Source: an uncultured Pantoea sp. (GTDB lineage: Bacteria > Pseudomonadota > Gammaproteobacteria > Enterobacterales > Enterobacteriaceae). Taken from it: a DNA stretch of 64,000 nt. The notes beneath the pieces were generated by a model. The model made no database searches. It saw nothing but the letters and a program-made list of their open reading frames with translations, and was not told the origin of the DNA. The position numbers were made by a program, and so were the translations under genes. Location of the stretch: NCBI GenBank assembly GCA_913778495.1, contig CAJYVD010000034.1:124001-188000 (forward strand), written 5' to 3'. Shown one piece after another: positions 21,318 to 29,064 of this stretch (its first letter is position 1; each line of letters begins with the position of its first letter).

Positions 21318-21421
21318 GGTAAACTCTCCTTTGGGCTCAGGCGCGTATTCAAACACCGCCCGAGGCCGCTTTCAACTCTGCGCACAAAGGGATCGCTTTG
21401 CTTGCGATAAAAGTGCGGAAA

Positions 21422-21454
21422 AAAGGGCGTCGTTACGGTACTATATCGCCCTTT
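21422..21454. promoter_or_regulatory. Inverted repeat spanning a likely yejL promoter
   Basis: AAAGGGCG (21422-21429) and CGCCCTTT (21447-21454) are perfect arms around TACTAT (21439-21444), a possible -10 for yejL, in the yejK/yejL divergent region. It could be an operator or simply the leader hairpin. No regulator is identified. Confidence 0.35.
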
Positions 21455-21475
21455 CACACTTGATTAATCGACGAT

Positions 21476-21703
21476 ATGCCACAATCATCCCGTTACAGCG
21501 ACGAGCGCGTTGAACAGCTGCTCGCACAGCTGGCGCAGGTTCTTGAAAAAGACAAAGCGCCTACCGATCTTTCCCTGATGGTATTGGGAAACATGGTCAC
21601 TAATTTGATCAATACCAGTGTCTCTCCGGCCCAGCGCCGTAGCCTGGCACGCTCTTTCGCGGACGCGCTGCAGTCTTCCGTGCGCGATGACAACGCCCAT
21701 TAA
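21476..21703 (+). CDS. yejL: Conserved DUF1414 protein YejL
   Basis: A 75-residue, largely helical soluble protein of unknown function, matching E. coli YejL (also 75 residues). The central part [19 protein letters not shown] and the end [16 protein letters not shown] are typical. It lies 23 nt before lapC on the same strand, an arrangement kept across Enterobacterales, so the two are likely co-transcribed. No function is proposed. Confidence 0.92.
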   Translation: MPQSSRYSDERVEQLLAQLAQVLEKDKAPTDLSLMVLGNMVTNLINTSVSPAQRRSLARSFADALQSSVRDDNAH

Positions 21704-21726
21704 ATTGCATATTTGACCTCATACAT

Positions 21727-23481
21727 ATGGTAACCAATCGGCAGCGCTACCGTGAAAAAGTCTCCCAGATGATCAGCTGGGGGCACTGGTTCGCCCTGTT
21801 TAATATCCTGTTCGCGCTGGTATTGGGCAGCCGCTATCTGTTTGTTGCCGACTGGCCCGCGTCGCTTGCGGGCCGCATTTATGCTTACACCAGCTGGATT
21901 GGCCACTTCAGCTTCATTGTTTTCGCCGCGTATCTGCTGATCGTTTTCCCGCTCACCTTTGTGGTGATGTCACAGCGCCTGCTTAGGGTGCTGTCGGCGA
22001 CGGTCGCCACAGCCGGATTAACGCTGATCATGGTCGACAGCGCGGTGTTCAACCGCTTCCATTTGCACCTTAATCCGGTGGTCTGGGAGCTGGTGATCAA
22101 CCCCGATCAGAGCGAGATGGCGCGCGACTGGCAGCTGATGTTTATCAGCGTGCCGCTGATTTTTTTGGTGGAGATGCTGTTTGCCACCTGGAGCTGGCAG
22201 AAGCTGCGCAGTCTGAACCGCCGCAGCTTTGGTAAGCCGTTGGCGGCGCTGTTCATTACCGCGTTTTTTGCCAGCCACCTGCTGTACATCTGGGCCGATG
22301 CCAATTTCTATCGACCGATTACGATGCAGCGCGCTAATCTGCCGCTCTCCTACCCGATGACGGCACGCCGCTTCCTTGAGCGCCACGGGCTGCTGGACGC
22401 ACAGGCTTACCAGCGCAGGCTGGTGCAGCAGGGCGATCCTGAGGCGCTGTCGGTACAATATCCGCTCAGCGATATCACCTTCCGCGATGCGGGCTCGCGT
22501 CATAATCTGCTGGTGCTCACGGTAGAGAGCCTCAACAATGCCACGCTGAGCAAAGCCCTCCCGACGCTGGAGCAATTTGCCAGCGAAAATGTGCGTTTTA
22601 CCCAGCACTACAGCGCGGGTCTCCAGCCGGAAAAAGGGCTGTTTGGGCTCTTTTACGGCATCTCGTCGAGCTATATGGATGGCGTCCTGGCGATGCGCAT
22701 GCCTTCGGCGCTGCTGTCGGCGCTAACCCATCAGGGCTATCAGTTCGGTCTTTTCTCCTCTGACGGCTTCAGCCAACCGCTGTACCGCCAGGCGCTGCTC
22801 GCCGACTACACCTTGCCGGACGCGAACGGACAACCCGACGGCACCACGGTGAGCCAGTGGCAAAACTGGCTCAAGGGCCAGCAAGATAACAGCGCGCCGT
22901 GGTTCTCGTGGATAGCGCTCAACGGCGTCAATGCTAAAGGCGATAACCTTAAAGCGCGCCAGCGTAGCTATCTGCGGCAGGCGGCGGGCGTCGACCAGCA
23001 GATCGCCGCCGTGTTGCAAACGCTTCAGCAGCGCGACCTGCTTAAAAACACCGTGGTGGTGATCACCGCGCAGCGGGCGCTGGCGTTGGACGACAAAGAG
23101 GACAACCCCGGCAATCGTGCAACCCTGCAGGTGCCGCTGGTGGTGCACTGGCCAAACACGCCCGCACAAACCATCAACACGCTGACCGATCAGCAGGATG
23201 TGATGACGACGCTGATGCAGCGCTTGCTGCACGTGCGCAACAGCCCTGGCGACTATTCGCAAGGCCAGGATCTGTTTGCCGCTCCGCGCCAGCATAATTG
23301 GGTGGCCAGCAGTGAAGACGGCAAACTGGTGGTGACGACGCCCAACGTCACCCTGGTGCTGAATAATAACGGCAGCTACAGCGCCTATGACGCCCAGGGA
23401 AATAAGCTTAAAGATCACAAACCGGAGCTGGCGCTGCTGTTGCAGGTGCTGACAGAAGAGAAACGATTTATCGCTAACTGA
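21727..23481 (+). CDS. lapC: LPS biosynthesis regulator LapC (PbgA/YejM)
   Basis: Inner-membrane protein that senses LPS on the periplasmic face of the inner membrane and restrains LapB-FtsH degradation of LpxC, so that LPS synthesis matches need. 584 residues. Five TM helices (about 20-190) are followed by an Arg-rich linker and a periplasmic domain of the alkaline-phosphatase/sulfatase fold. [14 protein letters not shown] and [18 protein letters not shown] mark this fold; the family lacks the full metal site and is considered non-enzymatic. It matches the E. coli protein end to end (TEEKRFIAN). Essential in E. coli. tRNA-Pro follows 72 nt downstream. Confidence 0.95.
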   Translation: MVTNRQRYREKVSQMISWGHWFALFNILFALVLGSRYLFVADWPASLAGRIYAYTSWIGHFSFIVFAAYLLIVFPLTFVVMSQRLLRVLSATVATAGLTLIMVDSAVFNRFHLHLNPVVWELVINPDQSEMARDWQLMFISVPLIFLVEMLFATWSWQKLRSLNRRSFGKPLAALFITAFFASHLLYIWADANFYRPITMQRANLPLSYPMTARRFLERHGLLDAQAYQRRLVQQGDPEALSVQYPLSDITFRDAGSRHNLLVLTVESLNNATLSKALPTLEQFASENVRFTQHYSAGLQPEKGLFGLFYGISSSYMDGVLAMRMPSALLSALTHQGYQFGLFSSDGFSQPLYRQALLADYTLPDANGQPDGTTVSQWQNWLKGQQDNSAPWFSWIALNGVNAKGDNLKARQRSYLRQAAGVDQQIAAVLQTLQQRDLLKNTVVVITAQRALALDDKEDNPGNRATLQVPLVVHWPNTPAQTINTLTDQQDVMTTLMQRLLHVRNSPGDYSQGQDLFAAPRQHNWVASSEDGKLVVTTPNVTLVLNNNGSYSAYDAQGNKLKDHKPELALLLQVLTEEKRFIAN

Positions 23482-23553
23482 TTAAATATAAGGCAGTTAG
23501 CGCGTCTGCATATTGCAAATGCGCGCGAAGTCAGTAGACTACCACTCCACGAT

Positions 23554-23630
23554 CGGCACGTAGCGCAGCCTGGTAGCGCACTGTCATGGGGTGTCAGGGG
23601 TCGGAGGTTCAAATCCTCTCGTGCCGACCA
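23554..23630 (+). tRNA. proL: tRNA-Pro (anticodon GGG), proL-type
   Basis: A 77-nt cloverleaf with acceptor arms CGGCACG and CGTGCCG, encoded CCA end preceded by discriminator A, D-arm GCGCAGCCTGGTAGCGC, anticodon loop ATGGGGT (anticodon GGG) and T-arm GGAGGTTCAAATCCTC. The sequence nearly equals E. coli proL, including a U-U pair in the anticodon stem. It lies just after lapC, as in E. coli, and a terminator follows. Confidence 0.97.
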
Positions 23631-23640
23631 AATAATCCCA

Positions 23641-23670
23641 AAAAAAGCAGCCTGCTAAGGCTGCTTTTTT
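23641..23670. terminator. Bidirectional terminator after tRNA-Pro
   Basis: GCAGCC (23647-23652), 6-nt loop, GGCTGC (23659-23664), flanked by six A and six T. It serves tRNA-Pro on the + strand and can also end the minus-strand gene that stops at 23676. Confidence 0.9.
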
Positions 23671-23675
23671 ATTGC

Positions 23676-24185
23676 CTATTTTTTGGGGCCGATTTTCATC
23701 TTGTCATCCCACTGTGCATTATCGACCGCATCCAACTCCCCTTCCTGCAGGATAAACTCGCCGTTTTGCTGCGCGATCTGTTCACCGGTGTCGGTGATGG
23801 CGTTTTGCAGGAACAGCGACGCCTGCGCGCCATTCACATAGGTTAACTGGTGAAACGCGGTTTTTCCGCCCCAATCCTGCGATGGCGCCGAAATATAGCG
23901 AATGGTGTAGGTTTGATCTTTAACGCTGCCTTGCTGCACATACAGGCCGTAGTGGTTCTCTCCCTGCGACAAGATCTTATAGACCCCATTGCTGTAGTAA
24001 TAGATCACCGCATCGGGAAACGGCTTCTCCTCGTAGAGTTTGCGATAGTGCAGTTTATGCAAGAACAGCAGCTTGCCGGGCTGCATTTCAATATTGCCCT
24101 GAGAATTGAGAAAAGAGAGATCCGCCGCCTGTACGGCGGTACTGCTCATCGCCATGGCCAGCAAGAGGCTCGAACCGGTATGCAT
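23676..24185 (-). CDS. Putative secreted protein, function unknown
   Basis: A 169-residue protein I do not recognise. The first 20 residues (HTGSSLLLAMAMSSTAVQA, after the initiator) look like a Sec signal peptide cut before ADLSFLN, although the n-region has only a His as positive charge. The mature part is rich in Tyr, Gln and beta-type sequence (HYRKLYEEKPFPDAVIYYYS, YTIRYISAPSQDWGG), has no cysteine and no obvious catalytic motif, and ends in KIGPKK. A GGGAG ribosome site precedes the ATG. It lies between tRNA-Pro and a non-coding stretch, in a part of the map where E. coli has other genes. A periplasmic protein is the best guess. Confidence 0.7.
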   Translation of the reverse strand: MHTGSSLLLAMAMSSTAVQAADLSFLNSQGNIEMQPGKLLFLHKLHYRKLYEEKPFPDAVIYYYSNGVYKILSQGENHYGLYVQQGSVKDQTYTIRYISAPSQDWGGKTAFHQLTYVNGAQASLFLQNAITDTGEQIAQQNGEFILQEGELDAVDNAQWDDKMKIGPKK

Positions 24186-24462
24186 ACTTATAACTCCCTA
24201 TTAAAGTCATGCAGGTAACATCAGCGTAGCGGTGCAGGGTGACGCCTTTATGGCAGCGAGAGCCGCCGCCGCCGCCGCCGCCGCCAGCAGGTCGATAAAG
24301 GTAAGTTATTATTTATGCATATAATCAAGCGGTTATTTCAAGCAATCCCTTCTGATCGCGATCACGTTTTCACGCGTTTTTCGCAGGACTTCATCAAACT
24401 GAAACAAAAACGTCACACAATCGTTTTACTCTGGTCTCCCCTGTTTGAGATGGACAACGATT
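24186..24462. other. Intergenic region holding a (GCC)8 tract
   Basis: About 280 bp without a recognised gene. It should hold promoters for the divergent secreted-protein gene and the 67-residue gene. Apart from the GCC tract at 24262-24285 the region is A/T-rich near 24300-24320. No clear -35/-10 pair stands out. Confidence 0.4.
24262..24285. repeat. (GCC)8 trinucleotide tract
   Basis: Eight uninterrupted GCC triplets between two divergent genes. In one + frame they extend a 24-codon ORF (ATG at 24251) as an alanine run, but no ribosome site supports translation. Such tracts can vary in length by slippage. Confidence 0.9.
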
Positions 24463-24666
24463 ATGGTTATCAAAGCAAAAAACCTGCAGGACGCAGAAGA
24501 GCTTCTGCATTCTGGCATCAGCAAGGTCGAACTGGCTTATGATATCGATAGCGACGACTTCTTCCGCCTGGCGTCACGCTGGTGCGACCGCGGTGCGCGC
24601 ATTACTAAAGGGCATCAGCATTTCGTAGTACAAATCAAAGGCATGGCTATTCCACCAAACCATTGA
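24463..24666 (+). CDS. Small conserved-looking protein, function unknown
   Basis: A 67-residue soluble protein that I do not recognise by name. The sequence is well balanced (VIKAKNLQDAEELLHSGISK, then VELAYDIDSDDFFRLASRWC), with acidic and basic patches and a single Cys, and it has no signal or TM segment. It looks like a real folded small protein rather than a shadow: no gene lies opposite and codon use fits the neighbours. The ATG at 24463 has only a weak site (GGACAACGATT); an in-frame start at 24445 is possible. It is convergent with yojI, with a large hairpin between. Confidence 0.72.
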   Translation: MVIKAKNLQDAEELLHSGISKVELAYDIDSDDFFRLASRWCDRGARITKGHQHFVVQIKGMAIPPNH

Positions 24667-24698
24667 GTGACTGTCCGCGCCTTTGGCTTGTCCACCGC

Positions 24699-24738
24699 GC
24701 GGCTGGCGGGTAAAACAGGGCTTTTACCCGCCAGCCGC
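24699..24738. terminator. 17-bp perfect inverted repeat, probable bidirectional terminator
   Basis: GCGGCTGGCGGGTAAAA (24699-24715) and its exact complement at 24722-24738, with the 6-nt loop CAGGGC. It starts 32 nt after the stop of the small + gene; the convergent yojI ends at 24843. There is no T-run outside the stem, but A4/T4 stand next to the loop. The stem is unusually long and perfect. Confidence 0.65.
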
Positions 24739-24842
24739 AATGTGTGCTATTTCCCCTTCGCTCATCCTCTTGATCCTGGCCGCCTCTCTCTTAGCGCATT
24801 CCCTTGAAACGAAAAGGCATTACGCCCTGCTCGACCTGCTGT

Positions 24843-26495
24843 TCACTGGCCGGTGTCGGTGCGCTGGACCGCATCAAGCGTCGCCAGATCACGTTCGTGG
24901 CCAACAAGTTCAACCAACTGTCCGTCACGCATTTCCAGCAGGCGGTCAGCATGGGCAAAATAGTGATCGTCATGACTGATAGCAAACACGGTTTTTCCCG
25001 CAGCTTGCAGCCAAGGCAGCAGTTCTCGGTAAAAAATACGCCGGAAATGCGGATCTTGATCGGCGGCCCATTCATCAAGCAGCAGAATGTCACGCTCCTC
25101 GGCCACCGCCAGCAGCAACGCGAGACGTTTGCTTTGTCCTTTTGACAAGTGCAGATCAAGGACCCGATTGCCCTGCAGCAGCAGCTTGTTATGCATCTTG
25201 AGCCGATTCAGCCACTGTTCAACCAGCGCAGGATTCGCTGGCTGCGCACCCTGCGTAATCAAACGATCAAACAGATGCACATCGGTGAACACCGCCGAGA
25301 AGTGCTGGCGATAGCTGTCGATATTGCGCCAGTCAACCACTTGTCCATCCAGCAGCACCGTGCCAGCGGTAGGCTGGTAAAGCCCGGTCAGCAGCATCGC
25401 CAGCGTGGATTTGCCGCTGCCGTTGCCGCCAATCAAAAATACCAGCTCGCCGCGGCGCAGCGTCAGCGTAATCGGCCCGATATGAAAGCCCTGCTCGCCA
25501 TAGTGAAAACAGACGTCGCGCAGTTCCAGCGTCTGCCAGCTCGACGCGGCAACGGGCGCAGCGAAGTCACGCCGGTAAGGCTCGAGATCGAAAAGATGGA
25601 TTTTGCGAAAGGCGACCTGCGCACTCAGCAAAGTGGGCAGCGCGCCCACCGCCGCCAGCAGCGGCGTGCGCAAGAACAGCAGCGTCAGTGAATAGGTGGC
25701 GGCCACAGCGGTGTTGGCCCAGCCCAACCCATTCGCCATGTAAAACACCATGCCAATTGCACCGAGCATCATGATATTCGACCAGTTCACTGCGCTCAGA
25801 TGGAACGTATCGGCCCGCACAATATGGTGGCGGTAGCGCGTGGCATCGGCCTGGTAAACGCTGTCGTAGATCAGCTGCGCCCGTTCACGATTAAGCCGCA
25901 GCTCTTTGCGCCCATCAATGATGGTTTGAAAATCCCGGTAGAGATCGTCTTCTATGTCGCGCAGCTTCGCCATATGCTGATACACCCGCGACACTAACAA
26001 CCAGCCGCCCACCAGCGTAACCGCGAGCCACACGAGCGTAATCAGCAGCATTTTTGGTGACAGCCACGCCAGATAAAGTGCAGAGCCCAGCGTAATAATG
26101 ATGCCCTGAATCAATTCTGGCAGGCGCACAAACGCCAGCGTTATGGCACGCACGTCGCTGGTCAGGCCCGCCAGCAGCTGCGCGCTGCCAATCTGCTCAA
26201 TGCGTTCAAGGCGAGTATCGAGGATGCGCTTGATAAATTCGCCGCGCAGGCGCCAGACAAAGTGGTGCCCGAGCTGCGTTAACGCCAGCTGTGAACCCAG
26301 CGTGACGGCCATCAACAGAATCAGCTGCCCGAGAAAAGTGGGCAGCACGGAAAAGCCGGTATCTACCGCCACAATCAGGCGGGTATTGATCCAGGCAATC
26401 AGGCCAATGCCCAAGAGTGCGCTCAACAGGGTCAGCAGGATAACGCCAATAAACGGCCAGCGGTACTGGCGAAAAACAACGTGCAGTAAAGCCAT
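24843..26495 (-). CDS. yojI: YojI-family ABC exporter (cyclic peptide / microcin J25 efflux type)
   Basis: Fused permease-ATPase half-transporter of the inner membrane, 550 residues. E. coli YojI pumps out microcin J25 with TolC; the wider family includes PvdE-type siderophore exporters. Six TM helices are followed by an NBD with Walker [10 protein letters not shown], a variant signature [14 protein letters not shown] (LSKGQ instead of LSGGQ, as in E. coli YojI), Walker [14 protein letters not shown] and the switch His in ISHDDHYF. The start is ATG 26495; the longer frame to 26519 would need a TTG. A Fur-like palindrome lies 55-75 bp upstream, behind alkB. Its substrate here is not known. Confidence 0.92.
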   Translation of the reverse strand: MALLHVVFRQYRWPFIGVILLTLLSALLGIGLIAWINTRLIVAVDTGFSVLPTFLGQLILLMAVTLGSQLALTQLGHHFVWRLRGEFIKRILDTRLERIEQIGSAQLLAGLTSDVRAITLAFVRLPELIQGIIITLGSALYLAWLSPKMLLITLVWLAVTLVGGWLLVSRVYQHMAKLRDIEDDLYRDFQTIIDGRKELRLNRERAQLIYDSVYQADATRYRHHIVRADTFHLSAVNWSNIMMLGAIGMVFYMANGLGWANTAVAATYSLTLLFLRTPLLAAVGALPTLLSAQVAFRKIHLFDLEPYRRDFAAPVAASSWQTLELRDVCFHYGEQGFHIGPITLTLRRGELVFLIGGNGSGKSTLAMLLTGLYQPTAGTVLLDGQVVDWRNIDSYRQHFSAVFTDVHLFDRLITQGAQPANPALVEQWLNRLKMHNKLLLQGNRVLDLHLSKGQSKRLALLLAVAEERDILLLDEWAADQDPHFRRIFYRELLPWLQAAGKTVFAISHDDHYFAHADRLLEMRDGQLVELVGHERDLATLDAVQRTDTGQ

Positions 26496-26551
26496 GAAGA
26501 CATTCCGGTGGTCAATCAAGCAGCCTGCAGTTTAATGACGCACCGGATGAT

Positions 26552-26570
26552 AGCAAGAATAATTCTCATT
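26552..26570. promoter_or_regulatory. Fur-like operator upstream of yojI
   Basis: In the yojI direction the 15-bp core reads TGAGAATTATTCTTG (26554-26568). This is 13 of 15 to the symmetric TGAGAATNATTCTCA form often seen in enteric Fur sites, and fits the 7-1-7 pattern well. It lies between the alkB stop and the yojI start. Assigning it to Fur is an inference from sequence. Confidence 0.5.
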
Positions 26571-26579
26571 TCAGTCACG

Positions 26580-27221
26580 CTAGCGCGCACGGCGGAAGGT
26601 CAAGTTAAAGCGATACGGCCCGGCGTCCGGGTGCACGCCTGCTTTTAGCGGCAAAATGCCGTGGTAGCGCAGGCGTGAGGGGCCGCCCCACACCACGATA
26701 TCGCCGTGCTCCAGCAGTACGCGCTGCGTCGCTTCGCTGCGTTCGAAGCCGCCAAACTGAAAGACAGCGGGCAGTCCCAAAGACACCGACACAATCGGCT
26801 GCCGCAAATCCTTTTCGTCTTTATCCTGATGCAGCGACAGCTTGGCGCCGGGCTCATAGCGGTTGATCAAACAGGCATCAGGCGTGAAATCTGAAAACCC
26901 GGCTTCCCGCGCGCTTTGCTGGGCGAGTGTGCGGAACAGGTCGGGCATCGGCGGCCATTTCTGTCCGTTGGCATTGTCCCGCTCGCTATACTGGTAGCCG
27001 CGCGAGTCGGTGGACCATCCGACGTCGCCGCAGTTGGTCATCGCCACCGACATGCGATAGCCGCCCGGCGTGATGCGATGCACAAACGGGTTTTGCCGCG
27101 CGATCGCCGCAATAGCCGCCAGCAGGGCGCTGGCCTCCTCGCGCGCGCGGCGGCGTAAAATCACCGCACCTTCCGCCAGTGGCTCTTGCCACGGCGCCTC
27201 GTCACTAAACAAATCCAGCAT
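26580..27221 (-). CDS. alkB: Alpha-ketoglutarate-dependent DNA/RNA demethylase AlkB
   Basis: Repairs 1-methyladenine and 3-methylcytosine by oxidative demethylation using Fe(II) and 2-oxoglutarate. 213 residues. The iron ligands are in SLHQDKDE (His-x-Asp) and in RLRYHGILP (second His). The 2-oxoglutarate-binding Arg lies in RFNLTFR at the end. TNCGDVGWSTDSRGYQYS and the NxY motif INRYEPGAKL are typical. It follows apbE by 15 nt. In E. coli alkB is the second gene of the ada operon between yojI and apbE; here ada is missing and apbE sits directly before alkB. Confidence 0.95.
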   Translation of the reverse strand: MLDLFSDEAPWQEPLAEGAVILRRRAREEASALLAAIAAIARQNPFVHRITPGGYRMSVAMTNCGDVGWSTDSRGYQYSERDNANGQKWPPMPDLFRTLAQQSAREAGFSDFTPDACLINRYEPGAKLSLHQDKDEKDLRQPIVSVSLGLPAVFQFGGFERSEATQRVLLEHGDIVVWGGPSRLRYHGILPLKAGVHPDAGPYRFNLTFRRAR

Positions 27222-27236
27222 CTGCGCCTCCGTAGG

Positions 27237-28271
27237 TCAGTGGGGTTTATCGATCAGAAAAGAGGCAAACTGCGGCGACATCCAGTGGCTAAAACCGTTG
27301 CCCTCTTTACTGATCAAATACACGGCTAAATGTTCTTTTAACGCCAGTTTCTCGGCGCGCTCACGGCCCAGTACCATCAGGCCCGTGTCCCAACCGTCGG
27401 CTTCCAGCGCCGTGGTGGCGATCACCGTCGCCGAAACCAGCTTGTGCTCAATGGGCCGTCCGGTCACGGGGTCAATGACGTGCGAAATGCGTTTGCCATC
27501 TAATTCATAATAGTTGCGATAGCTGCCAGAGGTGCTGATACCGTGCCCTTGTAAATCCACCCGCGCTTCGACCGCGTTTTCACGATCGGTAGGCTTCTGT
27601 ATAGCCACGCGCCACGGCTGATCCTCCGCGTTACGCCCGCGGCTCAGCACCGCGCCGCCGACCGAGACTAAATAGCGGGTAATCCCCTGCTGTTCCATCA
27701 ATCGGGCCAGATGATCGGTGGCGTAGCCCTCCCCCATGGTAGAAAGATCGACGTACAGGCTCGGCAGATCTTTTTGCAGCCACTGCCCACTGACGCCCTG
27801 CAGGACGCGCAGATGCTGCAGGCCAGTTTGCGCTTTTGCCGCCGCAATCGCGCGCGCATCCGGCGTATGGACCGGCGGTTTACCCGGGCCGAATCCCCAC
27901 AGGTTTACCAGCGGCCCGACGGTGATATCCATGGCGCCGTCGGTTTTCGCGCCGATGCGCAGAGCAGCAGTGACGATGTCTGCCATATCCGCACTCACCG
28001 GCTGGGGTGCGGTGCCCTGATAGGCATTGAACTGCGACAGTACCGAATCGTTTTTCCACGTAGAAAGCTGGTGGTCATCTTCGTCCAGCTGCCGTTGAAT
28101 CAGCTGCTGTAACGCTGGCTTACGCGCCGCGTCAACGCCGGCCAAACTGACCCGCCACACCGTGCCCATGGTTTTTCCTTCCAGCACCAGCGCGCGCGAC
28201 GCATCCGGTTTATCGCAGCTGCTTAGCAAGCCAATTGTGCTCGCGACCAGCAGAATCCGCTTAATTTTCAT
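27237..28271 (-). CDS. apbE: FAD:protein FMN transferase ApbE (lipoprotein)
   Basis: Periplasmic enzyme that attaches FMN to a threonine of target proteins, such as NqrB, NqrC and RnfG. 344 residues. The signal peptide ends in the lipobox LLSSC (Cys19), so it is membrane-anchored. The family signatures are VSLAGVDAARK, DGAMDITVGPLVNLWGFGP, VDLSTMGEGYATD, and the C-terminal ISHVIDPVTGRPIEH and ATTALEADGWDTGLMVLG, where Asp and Thr bind Mg. No nqr or rnf gene is in the window. alkB follows within 15 nt and may share its transcript. Confidence 0.95.
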   Translation of the reverse strand: MKIKRILLVASTIGLLSSCDKPDASRALVLEGKTMGTVWRVSLAGVDAARKPALQQLIQRQLDEDDHQLSTWKNDSVLSQFNAYQGTAPQPVSADMADIVTAALRIGAKTDGAMDITVGPLVNLWGFGPGKPPVHTPDARAIAAAKAQTGLQHLRVLQGVSGQWLQKDLPSLYVDLSTMGEGYATDHLARLMEQQGITRYLVSVGGAVLSRGRNAEDQPWRVAIQKPTDRENAVEARVDLQGHGISTSGSYRNYYELDGKRISHVIDPVTGRPIEHKLVSATVIATTALEADGWDTGLMVLGRERAEKLALKEHLAVYLISKEGNGFSHWMSPQFASFLIDKPH

Positions 28272-28409
28272 CCATCACCCCTCTGTAACGCACTTATTCC
28301 CGATGTTGCAAAGCATAAACAGCGTGTAAACCAGGCTAATTCTGGTTGAAGTCACGGACGCAATCTCTCAGGATGTTCCATTACTGCCCCCTCATCAAAG
28401 GAGAGACAG

Positions 28410-28523
28410 ATGCTATTTATGATTGTTGCCGTTTCCGCCGTGTTGTTCGTCTACGGTTCGTTTCGCAGCTGGCGGCGCTATCGCCACCGCCTGATCCAGC
28501 ATTACCCGTCACGTCGCCGCTAA
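28410..28523 (+). CDS. 37-residue putative membrane microprotein
   Basis: A short gene whose ATG at 28410 sits five bases behind a near-perfect AAAGGAGA ribosome site. The product has one hydrophobic helix at residues 2-16 (LFMIVAVSAVLFVYG) followed by a very basic tail with nine Arg in 20 residues (FRSWRRYRHRLIQHYPSRRR). This is the look of a single-pass small membrane protein with a positive cytoplasmic tail. I do not recognise a named homologue. It is divergent from apbE and precedes another small gene by about 150 bp. The call rests on the ribosome site and composition. Confidence 0.65.
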   Translation: MLFMIVAVSAVLFVYGSFRSWRRYRHRLIQHYPSRRR

Positions 28524-28670
28524 GTGCCGCACCAAAACGGCTACGCCCTGCACTGTGTCAGGGCGGCCCGAGTGTAACAAAGCAGCCGCAGTGCATGTGG
28601 CGTTGAGAGCGGTGCGCTGGCATGAATACTGCATCATTGACGCTGTGTTGAACAACAAGCGAGATGCAGT

Positions 28671-28826
28671 ATGGAAAAGGAAAAAACAGCACGCACCGGC
28701 TGGCGGGATTGGCTCAGTTTTTCTGCCTTTACGTTAGCGGGCGTCGCGATGGAAGGCAGCGCCACCGCATTGAACCACGTGTCGCCCACGGAGGAAGCAC
28801 GTCAGCGGCGACGCAAAATGCACTGA
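28671..28826 (+). CDS. 51-residue putative small protein
   Basis: An ORF of 51 codons from ATG 28671. The protein begins with a charged head (EKEKTARTGWRDWL), has a short hydrophobic part (SFSAFTLAGVAMEGSATAL, about residues 16-34) and ends in a basic tail (RQRRRKMH). The middle may be a weak membrane segment. The ribosome site is poor (GAG 8-10 bases upstream). A hairpin with a short T-run follows 24 nt after the stop, supporting a transcribed unit. No homologue is recognised; it is less certain than the 37-residue gene. Confidence 0.5.
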   Translation: MEKEKTARTGWRDWLSFSAFTLAGVAMEGSATALNHVSPTEEARQRRRKMH

Positions 28827-28849
28827 GATTACGCCCTTCACTCGCGCAG

Positions 28850-28874
28850 GCCCGGAGGTTTGTTCGGGCTTCTT
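28850..28874 (+). terminator. Probable terminator after the small genes
   Basis: GCCCG (28850-28854), 10-nt loop, CGGGC (28865-28869), then TTCTT. Short stem and weak T-run. Confidence 0.5.
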
Positions 28875-29035
28875 AACCTACGTACTTTCTGCCATGCCGC
28901 CGGGTGAAATTCCTCGCGCAGGTCTCCGTCTTTTAAGCCGGCAAGGCCTCCTGGCTGTGCTACGGGCTCAGCGCCCGGCGCGCTGGGTAACAATGGCAAG
29001 GTAAAGAGACAACGAGGGGAATCAACTGCAGCATA

Positions 29036-29055
29036 GCGTGGCCCGTAGGCCACGC
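29036..29055 (-). terminator. Hairpin just after ompC
   Basis: In the ompC direction GCGTGGCC-TACG-GGCCACGC, a perfect 8-bp stem with a tetraloop, 9 nt after the ompC stop. No U-run follows, so it may be an RNA-stabilising 3' hairpin rather than a simple intrinsic terminator. Confidence 0.55.
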
Positions 29056-29064
29056 AAACGCGCA

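Noticed and set aside
24251..24325. 24-codon polyalanine ORF through the GCC tract
   Set aside because: No ribosome site and no supporting context; the tract alone creates the run.
23554..24740. Integrated mobile element at tRNA-Pro
   Set aside because: No integrase, transposase or repeat of the tRNA 3' end was seen downstream; only two small genes without mobile-element features.
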